From Naganishia liquefaciens (lineage: Eukaryota > Basidiomycota > Tremellomycetes > Filobasidiales > Filobasidiaceae), in the NCBI GenBank assembly GCA_013423385.1, contig BLZA01000032.1, positions 248,001 to 312,000 of the forward strand: a DNA stretch of 64,000 nucleotides, read 5' to 3'. Every line of letters begins with the position of its first letter. Within the stretch, counting starts at the first letter, position 1. The notes under the pieces are model-generated. The model was not told where the DNA came from and ran no database searches. It saw only the letters and a program-made list of their open reading frames with translations. Positions 43,501 through 55,606 of this stretch are shown one piece after another. Position numbers and translations under genes: made by a program.

Positions 43501-43746
43501 GAGAATAAGACCGGGTCTTTCAGTGTTGGCAAACAATTCGACGCGGTCGTTTGGAGTCAAAGTCTTATCTCCACACCGCAAGACACTATTCTCGACACCC
43601 GGGTGCTCTCGACCATCATCGATGGCAAAGCGGTGTGGGGTAAGCTGTTTCAGAGTGCACAGAGCAATCCTCAAGCATTTCGCCGGGATCCAAGCAGAGT
43701 ATGGAGCTACTCAGTTGCGCATTCGCCTGAAGGCTCTGCAGGATAA
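40598..43746 (+). CDS. Membrane-anchored amidohydrolase (YtcJ-like, amidohydrolase 3)
   Basis: Metal-dependent hydrolase of the YtcJ-like group; the substrate is unknown. The start MSIEKSSFDEGDKAEALAPH is the first ATG of the frame. Residues of about 52-75 (IYNLLRVFLIMASVGWYFCAF) form one membrane segment, giving a signal-anchor. The catalytic part includes MSPGLVDSHAHSLQYGWSRQ (the H-x-H metal site at beta-strand 1) and VSVDDVIAKVNAYAKSHQKQ. It also has GQWIEGAGWDQNIWP, GLVAIHDGGVVPEQVEFFQR, QNVHCIGDRANHIVLNAMER, RRLRIEHAQIM (metal His) and GGRITLGSDFPVESIDPLKG (metal Asp), then EEALRGMTIDAAYASFLENK and VLSTIIDGKAVWG. About a dozen short introns are present. I take the stop at 43746; a downstream splice after VWG is possible but gives unconvincing sequence. 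Confidence 0.82.
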
Positions 43747-45288
43747 TTCGTATAGCAATCTGCCCTGCATGTTCCTTTGCATTGCGACAGGCAATAATAC
43801 CATTCATGAACAATGTCTAGAGCCTGCGGTGAGGTACCAAGGGGGCTCACGTCCCATCGAATTCCTGAGAGCAGTATGCCCAGACCCGGTGCATTCGCGC
43901 GGATCAGTCTTTCGGACAACGTTCAAAAAGAGTAGGCGTTCTCTGGCATCGGATGAGCCGTTGCCGCCGGGGTGTTTGCCTTCACAGCTGACGCGAAAGC
44001 GATATCGCAAAGCATGGCCGGAGAGATTTCCTGCAACATGGTCTCAGGACGGCGGTTTGTATGGCGGACTATCACTAGATTTCAGATCACGAAGAGAGAG
44101 TCGCATCAAAGCTTCGATCGCAGCTCTCGGCAGAATTGCGGCCCGATAAGGCTTTTGATGACGTCAGCGAGATCCCACGCTACGCTGCATTCTGTCCAGC
44201 TTGTAGAAATGCTTACAGCATCCTAATGCCCCGATAGCTGCCCAGCGCTGCCCCAATGCTACTGAGCACGTACAATAGGCATATCAGCCCGGCGATGACC
44301 GAAGAGCAGTCCAGTTGCAATGCCGAAGGGTATCTTGCATGCTGCACACGCGTGTCGATAGTTCGATTCATCGAGCCTTTAATCTCATCGAGATTCTCAT
44401 CAGCTATTCATCGAAGGAAATAGCTAGGACGATAGAGTGAGCGCCATATGTAACGTAAGATAGAGAAACAGCCCCGGTCATTGCCGGACCGTTGCGTAAC
44501 GTGTGGCGGGCAGGTTGAGAGCAGAGAGTGAGAGCCCAGGTTTGAGAGCTGGTTTGAGCGGATACCTAAAAGAACGGCGTTGATGATACAATGGATGGCC
44601 TACATGAAAGTCGACTGAAACTTCGAGCGCCGCAGCCACGACCGATAGATTTAGGTGAACTGGGTAACCTTTGGACCGGTCTGGGTAGATGCACGATGGC
44701 ATGATGACTGCACGTATTGCCTGTGTTGCTGTCTGGCGTCTTGAATGACGACAATCCGAATGCTGCAACTCCGAATCTTTTCTACCGTTCTATTAGCTAG
44801 TTATTAGCTGTTCTATTCCTGCCCGGTAGCTTTAGGACATGGCCGACGTAGATTCCCATCGACTTCAATTTTGAGTCATTTCAGCTGTAAGAGCGGCTGT
44901 AAGTCTCTAAACGTCTCGATGCAAGAGTTGCTCGAAAGAATCGTTGAGGTAGAATCAGGGTTGCTGCCAGGCTATGAGTCTCGACCATCGACTCATTCAT
45001 GACTTGGTGCATTCGCGTCCTCCTACCTTTTGGATTTCGGCTCGACGGTCGAGATATTGAGGCATCAACTCGGCAGTATAGTAAGCATCATTTTTCGAGC
45101 ATGTAGCGGCTTCGTGTTCTCTCGGTGAACCGGCATTCTGAAGGATCGCAATATATTTGCAGCTTCCTTCCCACTCCGTGACATCTGGCGTCACGGATAG
45201 AAGAGCACTCTTCAACAAGCCCGCAAGATAACATTCTTGCCCGAAGCCTTTCTTGCTTTCAATCGTTCACACCGACTCCGACCTCAAC
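43747..45288. other. 1.5 kb gene-poor region
   Basis: No supported gene. A plus-strand open frame to 44149 is mainly a shadow of the amidohydrolase last exons extended into non-coding sequence. A perfect CRE-type octamer TGACGTCA lies at 44159-44166, and an AT-rich run of TTAGCT/TTATTAGCT words at about 44,790-44,815. The last few hundred bases should be the promoter of the MFS gene. Confidence 0.45.
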
Positions 45289-47961
45289 ATGTCGACTTCA
45301 ATGCCTCATAGGGCCACGCCGCTACCCATGGCCCAAATTGCCATTCTTATGGGTGTCCGTCTAGCTGAACCGATCCAGTACACTGGTAAGTTTACAGAAT
45401 AAGTTTACATGGCAAGAAAACTGAAGCTGAATGTCAAACCACTATAGTTATTTTTCCGTTCATCAACGAGATGGTCGAGGAGCTTCATGTGACTGCTTAT
45501 GCTGACAGGATCGGGTGAGTTGGCATCTTGTGTTCTTCGATGCCTTTGGGCCGCTTCCTGGGCTAATTTAAGCCCAAACAGCTACTACTCTGGATTGGTG
45601 GAATCCATTTTTGCTCTGGTGCAGTTGTGAGTAGACTACTGTGTCTTGTTTACATCGTCTCTGACCTTCTAGTTGATCCAGCTTCACGTGCGTGAATGTT
45701 TTCCTCACTCCATTGGCAAGGTGCCTTCTGATTGCAAGAGCTTGCGAACAGGGTGTATCACTGGGCAAAACTGTCAGAGTCAGTCGCATTTCCCTCTTAT
45801 GTCATTGCCGTCCACTTAACACTTACAGTGCGCCCCTCTACATCAGCAAAAAGGGTCGGAAGATGGTCATCCAAATCGGCCTCACAGGAGTAGCCATCTC
45901 AGGAGCCCTGTTGTGAGTGAGAACATGTCTGACTTCAGACTCAGACCAGTCATTCATGCTTGACCAGTGGCTTTTCACGCACCTTCTTTCAGATGATCGT
46001 AACGAGATGTCTGTCAGGAGCCTTGAATGGCAATGTTGCAGTACGTTGCTCCTTCCGATAATTGGAAAGACAACCGTTGATGGGCACCAGGTCGTACGCG
46101 CGAGTTTGGGGGATATCACCGATGATACCAATTCTACCGAAGGTGAGATAGCTCCGAACATGATTCATATAGTTCCACCCCCTGATCTGCTTATAGCTTT
46201 CGCCATGTATGGATTAGTCTGGACTGTCGGATCCATCATCGGCAACACCATAGGCGGCACATTCACCCACCCGGTGGAACGGATGCCGTGGCTATTTAAG
46301 TCCAGCAGCCTACTCCAGCAATATCCCTTTCTCCTGCCATGCTTGATCACTACGGGCTTCACCGTCGCTGGGTTACTTTTTGCCCTTCTCTTTCTCAAAG
46401 AGGCGAGTTGAGCTCCGTTTAGCTCCTTTCTCTTTCACTAATTCCATATTCGATTCTGTCAGAGTAATCAGTCTGTCTTGTTTGCTCAAAGCCGCCAAAG
46501 CATTTCGCGTCCAAGCAGTTCGGCTTACACCGCGTTGAGTACCAGCATATCTGAAGATGTCGACGACGACGAAGATGACGAAGATGCGAAGACCCTCATC
46601 GGAAGTCCCGCATCCCTGGAATATGTGGACCATAAGAGCGGTCGACTTGGAGGATACAACGAGCATCCTTTGCGTCACAGTCGGCAATCGAGCATACAGA
46701 AAGGGAACTCCAAGACCCACTTGGAGGTGATTGATGAGGAAGAGCTTGTCGATGTCAAGAATTGGGGTTTCTGGGAAGTCTGCGCTGTCGCCGCTGTCCG
46801 CAGAATGCTTGTTAGCCTATTTCTACTATCGTGAGACAGAGGGAGATTTGTTATGGGTCTCGCGCTGATTGGCTGTTTCTCTAGATTTATTGGTGGCGCA
46901 TGGGGTTCAGTTTCCCTCCTGTTTTTCTACACTCCGACAAAGTCTGGGCAAGTACCGCGAGGATCAGGAGCTAAAAATGCTGACTTGTTTCTGTAGTGGC
47001 TTGGGGCTCACTCCTGGCATTATCGGTACCGCTCTTGCCATTCAAGGGGTATGGTCCATCGTATGCCAGTTGGCATTCTTAAATCGGATCCGCATGCGCT
47101 TCGGAGTTGCGAAAGCTTTCAAAATTTTGAACACAGGATATGTAAGGGAGTGACCTTCCGAGAAGCTCTGTCTCACGCTGAAGTTTTGCTCGCATTTAAA
47201 AGGTCCTTGTCTTTCTCACTCTCCCAATGCTCAGACCGATCGTTGTCTGGAGTGAAGGGGAGCACGCGGGCGAAACAGATGAGCCCCGAGGATGGCTCAC
47301 CTGGGCAGCATTGCTCATATGGCTTGGGCTCTCGACCTATGTCGGATTGTGCAATTCCCTGTCGATGGTTCTAGTCAACATGGCAGCCCCAGACAAGAGC
47401 TCTCTGGGCGCCATCAATGGAATTTCTACAGCAATCCAGTTCGTGTTTTGGCGGTTTGACAGGATTACAAGCTGATTTTGTCATTCCAAGATGCTTGGCA
47501 AGGGTTCTTGGACCGTCCGTCATCAGTGCGGTAAGTCTCAAATCGATGGCTAGGTGGCTTCTCCTAAAGCTTTACGACAGGTCTTTGCCTTGTCTATAGA
47601 TAAAAAAGTCCTAGGAGGACATCTCTGGTGAGCCGATTGTCACATATAGGGCCTCGCCTTTGTCTGAAGCTGTTCCCGGGGTGTCAGGTGGGTGGTGGCT
47701 GTTTTTACCAGCATTTGTTCCGCATTCGCGGGACTTTTCATGACGGACAAGAAACCGGAGAGGAACGAGACTATGTCGATGCAGGAGCTGGCAGTAGTCC
47801 AGCAGCCCGTCTATACGGGCGAAGAGCGCCCTACGACGTCAGAATTCTCGCGAAAGCAGCAGGGCATCGGGCGAACAGATGCGGAAGACAATGTGGACTT
47901 CGAGACAACCAGTTTCGGCACTGTTTTGACAACTGCCGATAATCTTGATCACACTCGTTAA
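45289..47961 (+). CDS. MFS transporter, ZIFL/DHA1-like
   Basis: Twelve-helix major facilitator, proton-coupled exporter type; the substrate is unknown. The start MSTSMPHRATPLPMAQIAIL precedes helix 1 (GVRLAEPIQYTVIFPFINEM). The TM2-3 loop carries motif A, LSDKKGRKMVIQIGL, if the intron ends at the CAG before CAAAAAGG. Next come GLTGVAISGALFGFSRTFFQ, CLSGALNGNVAVVRASLGDI and TDDTNSTEAFAMYGLVWTVG. Then SIIGNTIGGTFTHPVERMPW and LITTGFTVAGLLFALLFLKE follow. A cytosolic acidic loop (ISEDVDDDEDDEDAKTLIGS) separates the halves. The second half includes GVAKAFKILNTGY, WLTWAALLIWLGLSTYVGLC and SLGAINGISTAIQ. The tail is VVQQPVYTGEERPTTSEFSR and so on to NLDHTR. The R-L-A-E-P-I-Q-Y-T opening is typical of the fungal ZIFL/YCR023C branch. 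Confidence 0.85.
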
Positions 47962-48094
47962 TGCCACAGAATGAGCATCTGAGGGGCCGCCATCAGACGC
48001 CGTGTAAAACCAGCAATTGTATGATATAGTCGATTGCCATGTAGCCAGTAGTAATGCGGAAAAACATGCGGGTCTTGCTCCGCGACTTCAACAA

Positions 48095-50139
48095 TCACCC
48101 GAGGATATCTTTGAGAATGACCGCGGGATCGACATAGTTCCAGTGATGACCATGCAACTGCCGCTCCGCGAGTTCGGACCCTTCCGCATTTCCATTTAGA
48201 TCACTGACGGAATGCGCATTCGCAACCCCGCCGTGTGAACCAGCGGCCCGATCCATGGACTTGAGAATGCCTCGTGCTTCCATCTCGGCCCGGAATGCCT
48301 CGGTCGGATTGGACGTCAGTGTGCTTCGTGTGCTTCGAGAAATGACAATGCCGCCTTCTCCTATGGTGGGAGCGCGCGGGGTATTAGGCGAGTACGGAAC
48401 AGCTTGAGCAGCAGGGATGGGCGTTGCGCCAGACTTTGATCCAGATTCTGCCGTACTGATTTCGATCTTCGGTATCGGGATATTTGGCAGGACGGATGGT
48501 GCACCTTTGCGATAGATGGACAGTGGTGTGGCACTCCGCGTTGCTGGCTGCGGAGTCGTCGCAGAGCTGGACGCCACCGCTGATCGCGCTGACTCGGCGC
48601 TTCCTACGATGGTAAAGGTGGCATGCCCAGCGAGATCGTCTTCCGTTTCGGCATTGCGCTGCTTCATCAATTCTTCGGCGAGCCTTTCCTGTTCTTCAAC
48701 GGCACGCGCAAGACCGTTCCGCAGGCGGTATGTCGCGGAGCCGACATGAGGATGTGAGTGGGGAGCAACGGTGAAGAAATCTTCCAGGTCGCCCAGGCTC
48801 AATGTAATCGTTCCGACTCCGTCTCGCGGAGGTTTCCTAGTGCCGGACGCGGCGGAATCTGCTGGCTGCGAGACTTTGGCGGTATCGTCCTTGGCAACAG
48901 GCTCCGATGGCCCAGCTTCGGCAGGATGAGTCTCTTCTCGGCGATTCTCATCGTCTCCAGCTTCAGCTTGAAGCGAGTCCGAGACGTTGTCTGGTGACTG
49001 CTGCGGTTGCGCCTCTGGCATCTCGACCTTGGTGTCCGCATCCATCGCGGCGGATTGCATTGAGGGTTCCTTGTCCTCATGTACACTCTGGCGCTTCAAT
49101 TCGATAGCTGACGAGATCAGGTTGTTCATATGATACTGCAGAGCCCATATCCAAAGAAGTCAGATGGGTCCCTCCATTAGATCTGCTTTACCCACCTCGA
49201 GCGCGATGGACATGAACGATCCAAGCTCATCAGCGATGCCTTCTTGCAGACCATATAGGTACGCCATATTTCTAATTCGCGAATCCAAATCTGAAACGGG
49301 AGGAATAGCTCTCATAGTCATGCACAAGGCGCTGTCCGTCTGTCGGAGTGCTTCCGTCTGTGCGAGCGTGTCTATAAGAAAGGGGAGTCTGTGATTTGCC
49401 GGTAGTAACATCACACGATACTGACCCGTTGATCGCACCCGTCCACGTCCTTGCCACCCTCTACTCATCTCACACCAATCTTTCGAGCCATAACGGCCTT
49501 CCATGTCGTGGAGAACTTTGATCTTTCTGCGTTCTGAGCGAGGAAGGGACAGAGCCCATTGTCGGACGCGCGATTTGGGTTGGATAATGTCTGCAGCCTC
49601 CGATTCATCCAGAGTTCGCTTGAGAGAGTTTGCTGAAGGAAGGCTTTCCGATTGAAGAAGCATGGATTGGGAAGGATCGCTCGGCAGGGTTGGAGTGAGC
49701 GCGATGGGAAGAGGGGATGTCGCGTTGTACATGATGGCCATGAGGAGCTGATTGTGTAAAAGGCCTTTTGTTTCGTGATCAGCATTCGATATAAAGACAA
49801 TGATGACCACATCACCATACGCTGGTGAGGAGTCTCCAGGACTGGCTTCACAAGCCTCTCAAACTCGTCTCTCCGCATCTTCCCCTTGAGAAACTGTGCT
49901 AACGTCTGCCAGTATTCAGTCGCTTCTTCTTCTCCTACGATTGAGCTTAAAAGCCGCTTCTTCAATTCCAGAGTATCGATCCGGTAGAACTGCTCCTTTA
50001 TTCCGTTCCCAACGTGTAAAACTTGTTCTGGCGAGGATAGGATGGGGTCGTGAGAAACATCGCCGTTCGAGCCGAGGTGACTGCCGGAACGGACTCCGTT
50101 CATCTTGATTGGTGAGGGATATAGGACGCTGGATGACAT
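48095..50139 (-). CDS. HFI1: SAGA complex subunit Hfi1/Ada1
   Basis: Structural subunit of the SAGA transcription coactivator, carrying a histone-fold-type region that pairs with Taf12. The N-terminus is MSSSVLYPSPIKMNGVRSGS. The conserved SAGA-Tad1 block reads QFYRIDTLELKKRLLSSIVG, then EEEATEYWQTLAQFLKGKMR, RDEFERLVKPVLETPHQ and LLHNQLLMAIMYNA. The histone-fold part is LPFLIDTLAQTEALRQTDSA and so on to IRNMAYLYGLQEGIADELGS, followed by YHMNNLISSAIELKRQSVHE. Late segments are GTITLSLGDLEDFFTVAPHS and RNGLARAVEEQERLAEELMK, and the end is YVDPAVILKDILG before TAG. The first real ATG is at 50139. The long linker between blocks is disordered and Ser/Ala/Pro-rich. Confidence 0.88.
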
Positions 50140-50368
50140 GGTGTCCGCGCACACAGCGTGTTGGAAGAGCAGTCGTCTGGATCAGCCCATCGACATTGAC
50201 ATGTCCCTTTGGCGGTAGGTGCTATAGAAGTCCGCTCCGAAACGCCGGATGCACTTCGATCGTTTCAAGTGGTGATCGACGGTGACTTTGTCGATACTTC
50301 AATATGGGATGAGGACAGCCCCATAACGATATTCGCCTCACAAACTCATACACCGCCCTTAGCTTACC

Positions 50369-51336
50369 ATGCAAGTCTTCAGCAAGATGCCACTTAGCTC
50401 GATCAGGGTATCGGCACACAGCGTGCGGCGCTCAGCGGGCCGGGCATTTCGGCACTTCGCGCCTCTGCAAAATGCTACCTCCAAAGCAAGAGAAAGGACG
50501 GAAGACGAGGAGGCGGCAATCGAGGCAGTGAAAGCCCGAGCTTGGTATGTGGATGTAACACCGCCACCGGATGCCTCAACATCGACATCAGGACCGCCAC
50601 GTCAGCCGAAATTTACGACATTTGATCCATTAAGAACGCTTCCGACGCCATTCACCGAAGCAGTCATTCCGCCTTTGCCCTCTGACACACCCGCTCATCT
50701 GCTACCATTGCACGACTATCTTGTCACGACGGACCTGTTTGTTCCCGAAAGCATTACATTCAGAAGAACGGCACAGTCCGCAGCTTCGCGAACTTTTCAC
50801 GATTCCTCCATGCTTCCCGCGGGAAGCTCATCAAGCTACGCTGGAAGCTGGGCAGCGAAAATGGCCAAGAATTCCGGAGGGCATGGAAAGCGGCGAAGAG
50901 GGCAGACGGATAGTGGTGAAAGTATCTTTGTGGAGGGCAAGGATGTGGGAGCGAATTGGGATTGGATTGTTGTTTGTCAGGTGGCGGCGAGGGGTAAAGG
51001 CGCGGTAAGTCAGGCCTAGGCGCTCAATCAATCAGTTACTCAGTCCTTTGTGCTTTCATAGGTCGGTCGTGCTGAGAAGAACCTGCGAGAATGGGTAAGA
51101 CGAATCAAAAATGCGAGGGAAAATGCTGAAAGACTCTCCCATCTAAGCTTTTCCGCCATCCCCTGCATCGCCCGCCGCCGCTGCCGACCGCGCGGACGCC
51201 CAAATTCAGAGCGTCAGGTGATCCAGAATCAGAGTGGTCAATGATCGACGTGGGTGATGGCTTGTGCATTAATCTGATGACGGCCGAGGGGAGACAAAAA
51301 TGGGATCTGGAGGGCGCGTGGGAGCCTGTCAGATGA
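50369..51336 (+). CDS. Mitochondrial RsfS/DUF143-domain protein (Atp25 N-terminal type)
   Basis: Probable mitochondrial ribosome-silencing-factor-like protein. The N-terminus MQVFSKMPLSSIRVSAHSVR, then RSAGRAFRHFAPLQ, is a clear presequence; ATG 50387 is an alternative start. The body has ARAWYVDVTPPPD, LPLHDYLVTTDLFVPESITF and NWDWIVVCQVAARGKGAV. Splicing then gives GRAEKNLREW, a Pro-rich stretch and the conserved WSMIDVGDGLCINLMTAEGR followed by QKWDLEGAW. The order (V-x-V-C-Q-V, R-A-E-x-x-L-R-E-W, W-x-x-I-D-x-G-D, R-x-x-W-x-L-E) matches RsfS/Atp25 N-terminal domains. Two introns are needed (51005-51061 and about 51,093-51,147). The length is short, without Atp25's C-terminal mRNA-stabilising part. 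It ends AWEPVR before TGA. Confidence 0.78.
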
Positions 51337-51419
51337 TACAATAGAGAGGGCTGTACGGATGCTCGCAAGACTTGACATGGCGGATACCGACAGAGTTATG
51401 ACTTTTGACTGTCAACACA

Positions 51420-54400
51420 TCATACACAAACTATAAGAACATGCAGATAATCGGTCACCTGCTCGATTCTTGGCCCGTGAGCAAATGAGTGAGTGCGTGA
51501 TTGGCCAAATCCTAACAGCAAACTATCAGCAATTCGCTTCACAACGCGAAACTTGCTCTTACCTCGATGTTGGCAAATAAGGCACAGCATGAATTGCCGT
51601 GTTCCGGACGCCATTTGCAAATGTGAACCGTGCCGACTTCTGCGATATCAAGCCCAAGCTGAGTCTGAGGTGGTGCCTCAGCTGACACAACGATGTCCCG
51701 ATCGTGCGCCCATCTTCTCAGGTCGGTCATGGGAAGCTTGCGCCTTGCTTCGACGCTTTGCAGAGCTTGCTCGGGGACGTGTAGTACTGACTTGACCGGC
51801 ACGTATCTCTCTACGGCTTTCGGTGCCGCCGCCTCTTGTTCCGCTCGAGATCGGCTTCGCGCGCTGCGTCTTTCAGTGTCGGCAATCACAACAATCTTCT
51901 TGTGGGGCTGATATTCGGTATCAGAATCGTCTAAGATCTGCGAGTCTAAATGCCTCGAGCATTTGGGACATGCCGCTCTCTCGGCTTCCAGTTGTCGAAG
52001 ATGGGCTTCCACCTGAGGTAGTCGACTGGCGTACTCTCGCAATTTGTCCGTCTTTTGCGCTTGTTGCAGCAACATCTCGTTCTGAGCTTTGAGCTGCTCG
52101 ATTTCGCGATCTTTGGCCTCAACGAAAGAATCCAGGAACAGCTGTTTCTGCTTCAAACCCGTTACCACATGGGCTTTAAGCTTGACATTGTCCTCAGCGA
52201 GCTCCTCATTTTCGCGTTTGAGTCGCATGGTTGTTCCTCCAGCTCGGTCATAAAGGTCTTTGTAAAAGTCCCATTGACTGCGAGCATCAATGTATTTGTC
52301 ATTGATTTTCTCCAAGTCAGTCTTGAGGGTTTTGACTTGCTCCTCAAGCTCATGAAACGAGTCAGACTGGCTGTACGAGTCAGCATGGCTGTCATTTGAA
52401 GCTTGCAGGTCCGCCTTGAGAGCTTGGACTTGCACCTCTAGCTGTTTACTTTCTAGCCGCGATCTCGCCAAGTCGCTCTTCAGTACCTGGAGCTTGGCGT
52501 TCGCGATTAGAAGATCGGGGTGACTAGAAGACGCGTTAGCAGCAACGCCGGCAGTGGTTGACTGCACAGGAACCTCGGGAGGAGCATTCTCATCGCTGCG
52601 ATAGCTGTTGTCCTCGCTAGACGACATCTGCTCGTCTACCATGGCGCCTGTACTCGCAACAGAATTAGATATCAAGAATATCAATGACCACTGGAGACCA
52701 ACCCGGAGATTTACCCAACATGGACGGGTCAATTGTCGCATTATTGAGAAGCTGCGGGTTCCTTTAGCAACGATGACTCTCCCGGTGTAATGAGGCACTC
52801 ACCTCTGACCATACGTCCCCCAGATTGGGCACTTGCAACTCATGGCCTTCCCTAGGCTGCCCACAAGTCTCGGCAGAGGCCGCTGGCATTTGGGATATGA
52901 TCTGCTCAATGATCACTTCTGTCTCGGTTGTCGCATTAGTCGCAACATCTCGCTCGTTCACTTGCACCGTTGAAGTGGCAGCGGATTCCTGGTCGCCAGT
53001 GTTGCGGCGCGGACTATCAAAGTCGTGTATCGAGTCAGGTTGCGTGTTTAGCGAAGATTTTTGAGTTCCCGCAATTCCGGCGTCCCTGAAGACGGAAGGA
53101 GCAATTTGTGGCAGGGGATGCAAAAGCTTGGAGGTGGCAGCCGTCTGTGCTGGAATACTCGGTGAAAATGCAGCGGATTGGGCTTGAGCGGTAAAATCGT
53201 CGACCGCGGCAAACGGTTTTCTTGCTCCTCTTTTGGACGACTCCTTTTCCTTGCCAGCGGACTCTTCCAATGCGGCATCTCCGTCAGCAATGCTCTCGAC
53301 AGCTGGTCCAAGTAATGGCTCTGCCTCTGAAGCCGGAAAATCGGCTTCGACAATTGGCTCAGACGTTGAAAGCGGACTACGCGCGGCCTGTTCTCGCTCC
53401 AGGAAATTCTCTTCCATCATAAGAAGGTCGATAGCTCTCTGTAGAGCGATGGCTTGCGATTGCGGCATATCTGAGCTGTCATCCTGGTCTGTGTGACTGT
53501 GCATGGCAAACAACGAGTTGGGCACAAACTCTTGATCGACATCCATTGATGCGGCGTGCGGTGCTGCAGACGCACCGGCAAGTCTCGAAGGTCCCGCTTC
53601 GGCATTCACCCGCAAGGAGGGTGACTCATGCTCCTGCCTCGGAAGTTTCGGCGACACAAGTGAAGCTTGATTCGTTGCGCGTGAGATGGCAAGTCGTCTG
53701 ACTGCGTCAGAGCGTCCGAGGTCAGAAGGCGTGCGTTGCGACGTATGAGATTCAAGAGACTCTCCAGATGAGTTTAAGGCCGGTTGCGAATCGCCAACGA
53801 TACTAGGAGAATTGGTGACTTGAGAGCGATTGACATCCGGGCTTGGTTCTGCCGATTGTTTCGGCAACTGGGTCCGAAGCGGATGATTGTATATCAGCTC
53901 TGCCTTCCGTCTGCCGGTTATCCTTTCCGTTTGGGTGTTGATTTCAACGCCATCCGCTCTGCGAGACTTTTTGCTTGCGTCAACAGAGTTGAGGACTCTA
54001 GAAGCGTCATCTTCGGTCCCGCCGGAGCTCTTCTCTTGGCGTGCGCGATCCGCCCTCGCGCTCACATTGTCCTTTTCGGCGCCGGCATTACCGTTGTTGA
54101 CAAGCAATTTTCGCTTCTTGGCTTTGCGACTTTCGCCATCGCGCGGGGGTTCTCGACTTTCCGAGCCCGCCTTGGAAGTATTTGGGTGAGAAACGGTATC
54201 TTCTTCGGGACCCGCAGGAATGGAACCTCGTTCCGACGACGGGGAGCTACGTTTGCGTTTTCCAGCGATAGCCGGTGATGCATCAGAGAGTTGTTGTCGT
54301 CTTTTCTGCCGTCTGCTATCCGCCACTTCTTCGATCCTCTTCGTTTCGTCTCTGGCCCCCCTTTCCCGCTTACTCGACGACGCACGGTCAGCCTTTCCAG

Positions 54401-55112
54401 CTACTGCTTCGACCTGACGCCTCGAAGTAGATCCCTTGCGCCGCAAGTCCTGAGAATTCTCCGTTTCCGCATCGTCATCGGGGCTAATCGGACTGGTCAC
54501 GATGTTTCTTCGCTTTCTCCTCTCGCTCGTGATAGATCTCGAAGTCGACGGAGAATCGGAATCGCGCTCGTGCTCCACAATGACTCCTTTCGCAGGGACG
54601 TCAATCTGTCCAGCTGCCTTGACTGCACTGCCTGATGTCGCTCGTCCCGTACTGGCCTTCTTCGGCGTCACCGACTGTCCAGCCAATCCTTTGCGCTGAA
54701 ACTTTTCCTTGGCCGCAGCACGCCGCTTTTTCTCTTCTACATTCCGAGTATATCGCCCTACGACTTCAGGGTCGGTTTCTTTGCGCTTCATCCATTCATC
54801 TATCAAGCCTTGCGTAGCACCGTCGCCGTTTTCCCAACTCGGCTCCCATCGCTCGCCCGTTTCCGGATTGAAGCCCTCCCAATCAATCAAATACTGCGTA
54901 ATGGTTCGGGATCCGGCACGCTTGAAACGGGACGAATGGATCGACGATTTTGACCTTTTGTAATCGGGATTTGGTATCGTGCGCTCATCAAGAATTGCTC
55001 GAGCTTCCCATTCCTGTTCTTCTTCGCTGCCACTGCTGCTCGCCAGCTCGGCGACTTCCTCTTCCGGTGGCGAAGCAATCACCCTGCGCTGGCTCGCCCG
55101 TTGGCTTCCCAT
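51420..55112 (-). CDS. Large chromodomain protein with coiled coil and C-terminal Cys/His motif
   Basis: Probable chromatin reader. The N-terminal chromodomain runs EWEARAILDERTIPNPDYKR, then ITQYLIDWEGFNPETGERWE and PSWENGDGATQGLIDEWMKR. The aromatic cage would be the W of EWEAR, the W of IDWEGF and the W/W of ERWEPSW. About 650 disordered, Ser/Arg/Glu-rich residues follow. A 37-nt exon (52715-52751, LLNNATIDPSML) bridges two introns. It leads to a coiled coil (about 52.0-52.5 kb, for example ALKADLQASNDS, LEEQVKTLKTDLEKIN, DREIEQLKAQNEMLLQQAQK). A CPKC pair sits in ERAACPKCSRHLDSQ. The C-terminus VHICKWRPEHGNSCCALFAN splices over a 103-nt intron (51459-51561) to EVTDYLHVLIVCV, forming a possible C2HC/C2H2-like finger. 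Without that intron it ends at 51539. The total is about 1,200 residues. Confidence 0.8.
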
Positions 55113-55606
55113 GTGGAAATTGACAAGAACGAGATTGTGTGTCGGGATGATAATGCGTCAGGGGTACCTCTCCCCATAACGTGCTATATTCGTAAGACAG
55201 CCATGGATCTGGCCAGGACGGAGAGACTGCTGGCGAGACCGATTGCTTTCACGCGGATCCGATGCAGATCATATCACTTGTTTACGTAACGTGCCTGCCT
55301 TGTCACCCTCCTCCTCTCTCTTCATCATGATTCGAGATCAGCAAGCCCTTTATCATCCTGTTGCCTCAGGCCTCAATCAACTGTCAAGAATGTGGATGAC
55401 ATGATCACTGGCGTGTTCTGATGCTCGAGACAGCATCCGAGTGCAACGCTGACAGGGGAAGCGGGCGCGGTTGAGGGATTCTCCCTTACGTGAGGTGGGG
55501 GACATGGCTGTTACTTGTGCTCTCGACCGCTTCACATGAAAAGATGTAATGGACATCCAACCACTTATCACCGAAAAGAGTGTGAGGCTTATTGTGTGGG
55601 GTTGCT

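Noticed and set aside
43487-44149. 220-codon frame overlapping the end of the amidohydrolase.
   Set aside because: First part is an alternate frame of the amidohydrolase; the rest is Arg/Ser/Cys-rich and not protein-like.
45775-45850. Apparent loss of MFS motif A (LSDAPLYISKKGRK).
   Set aside because: An acceptor a few bases downstream (catcag) gives the canonical LSDKKGRK, so the oddity is a splice-choice artefact.
52055-52399. Hydrophobic plus-strand frame opposite the coiled coil.
   Set aside because: Antisense shadow of the chromodomain protein's coiled-coil exon.
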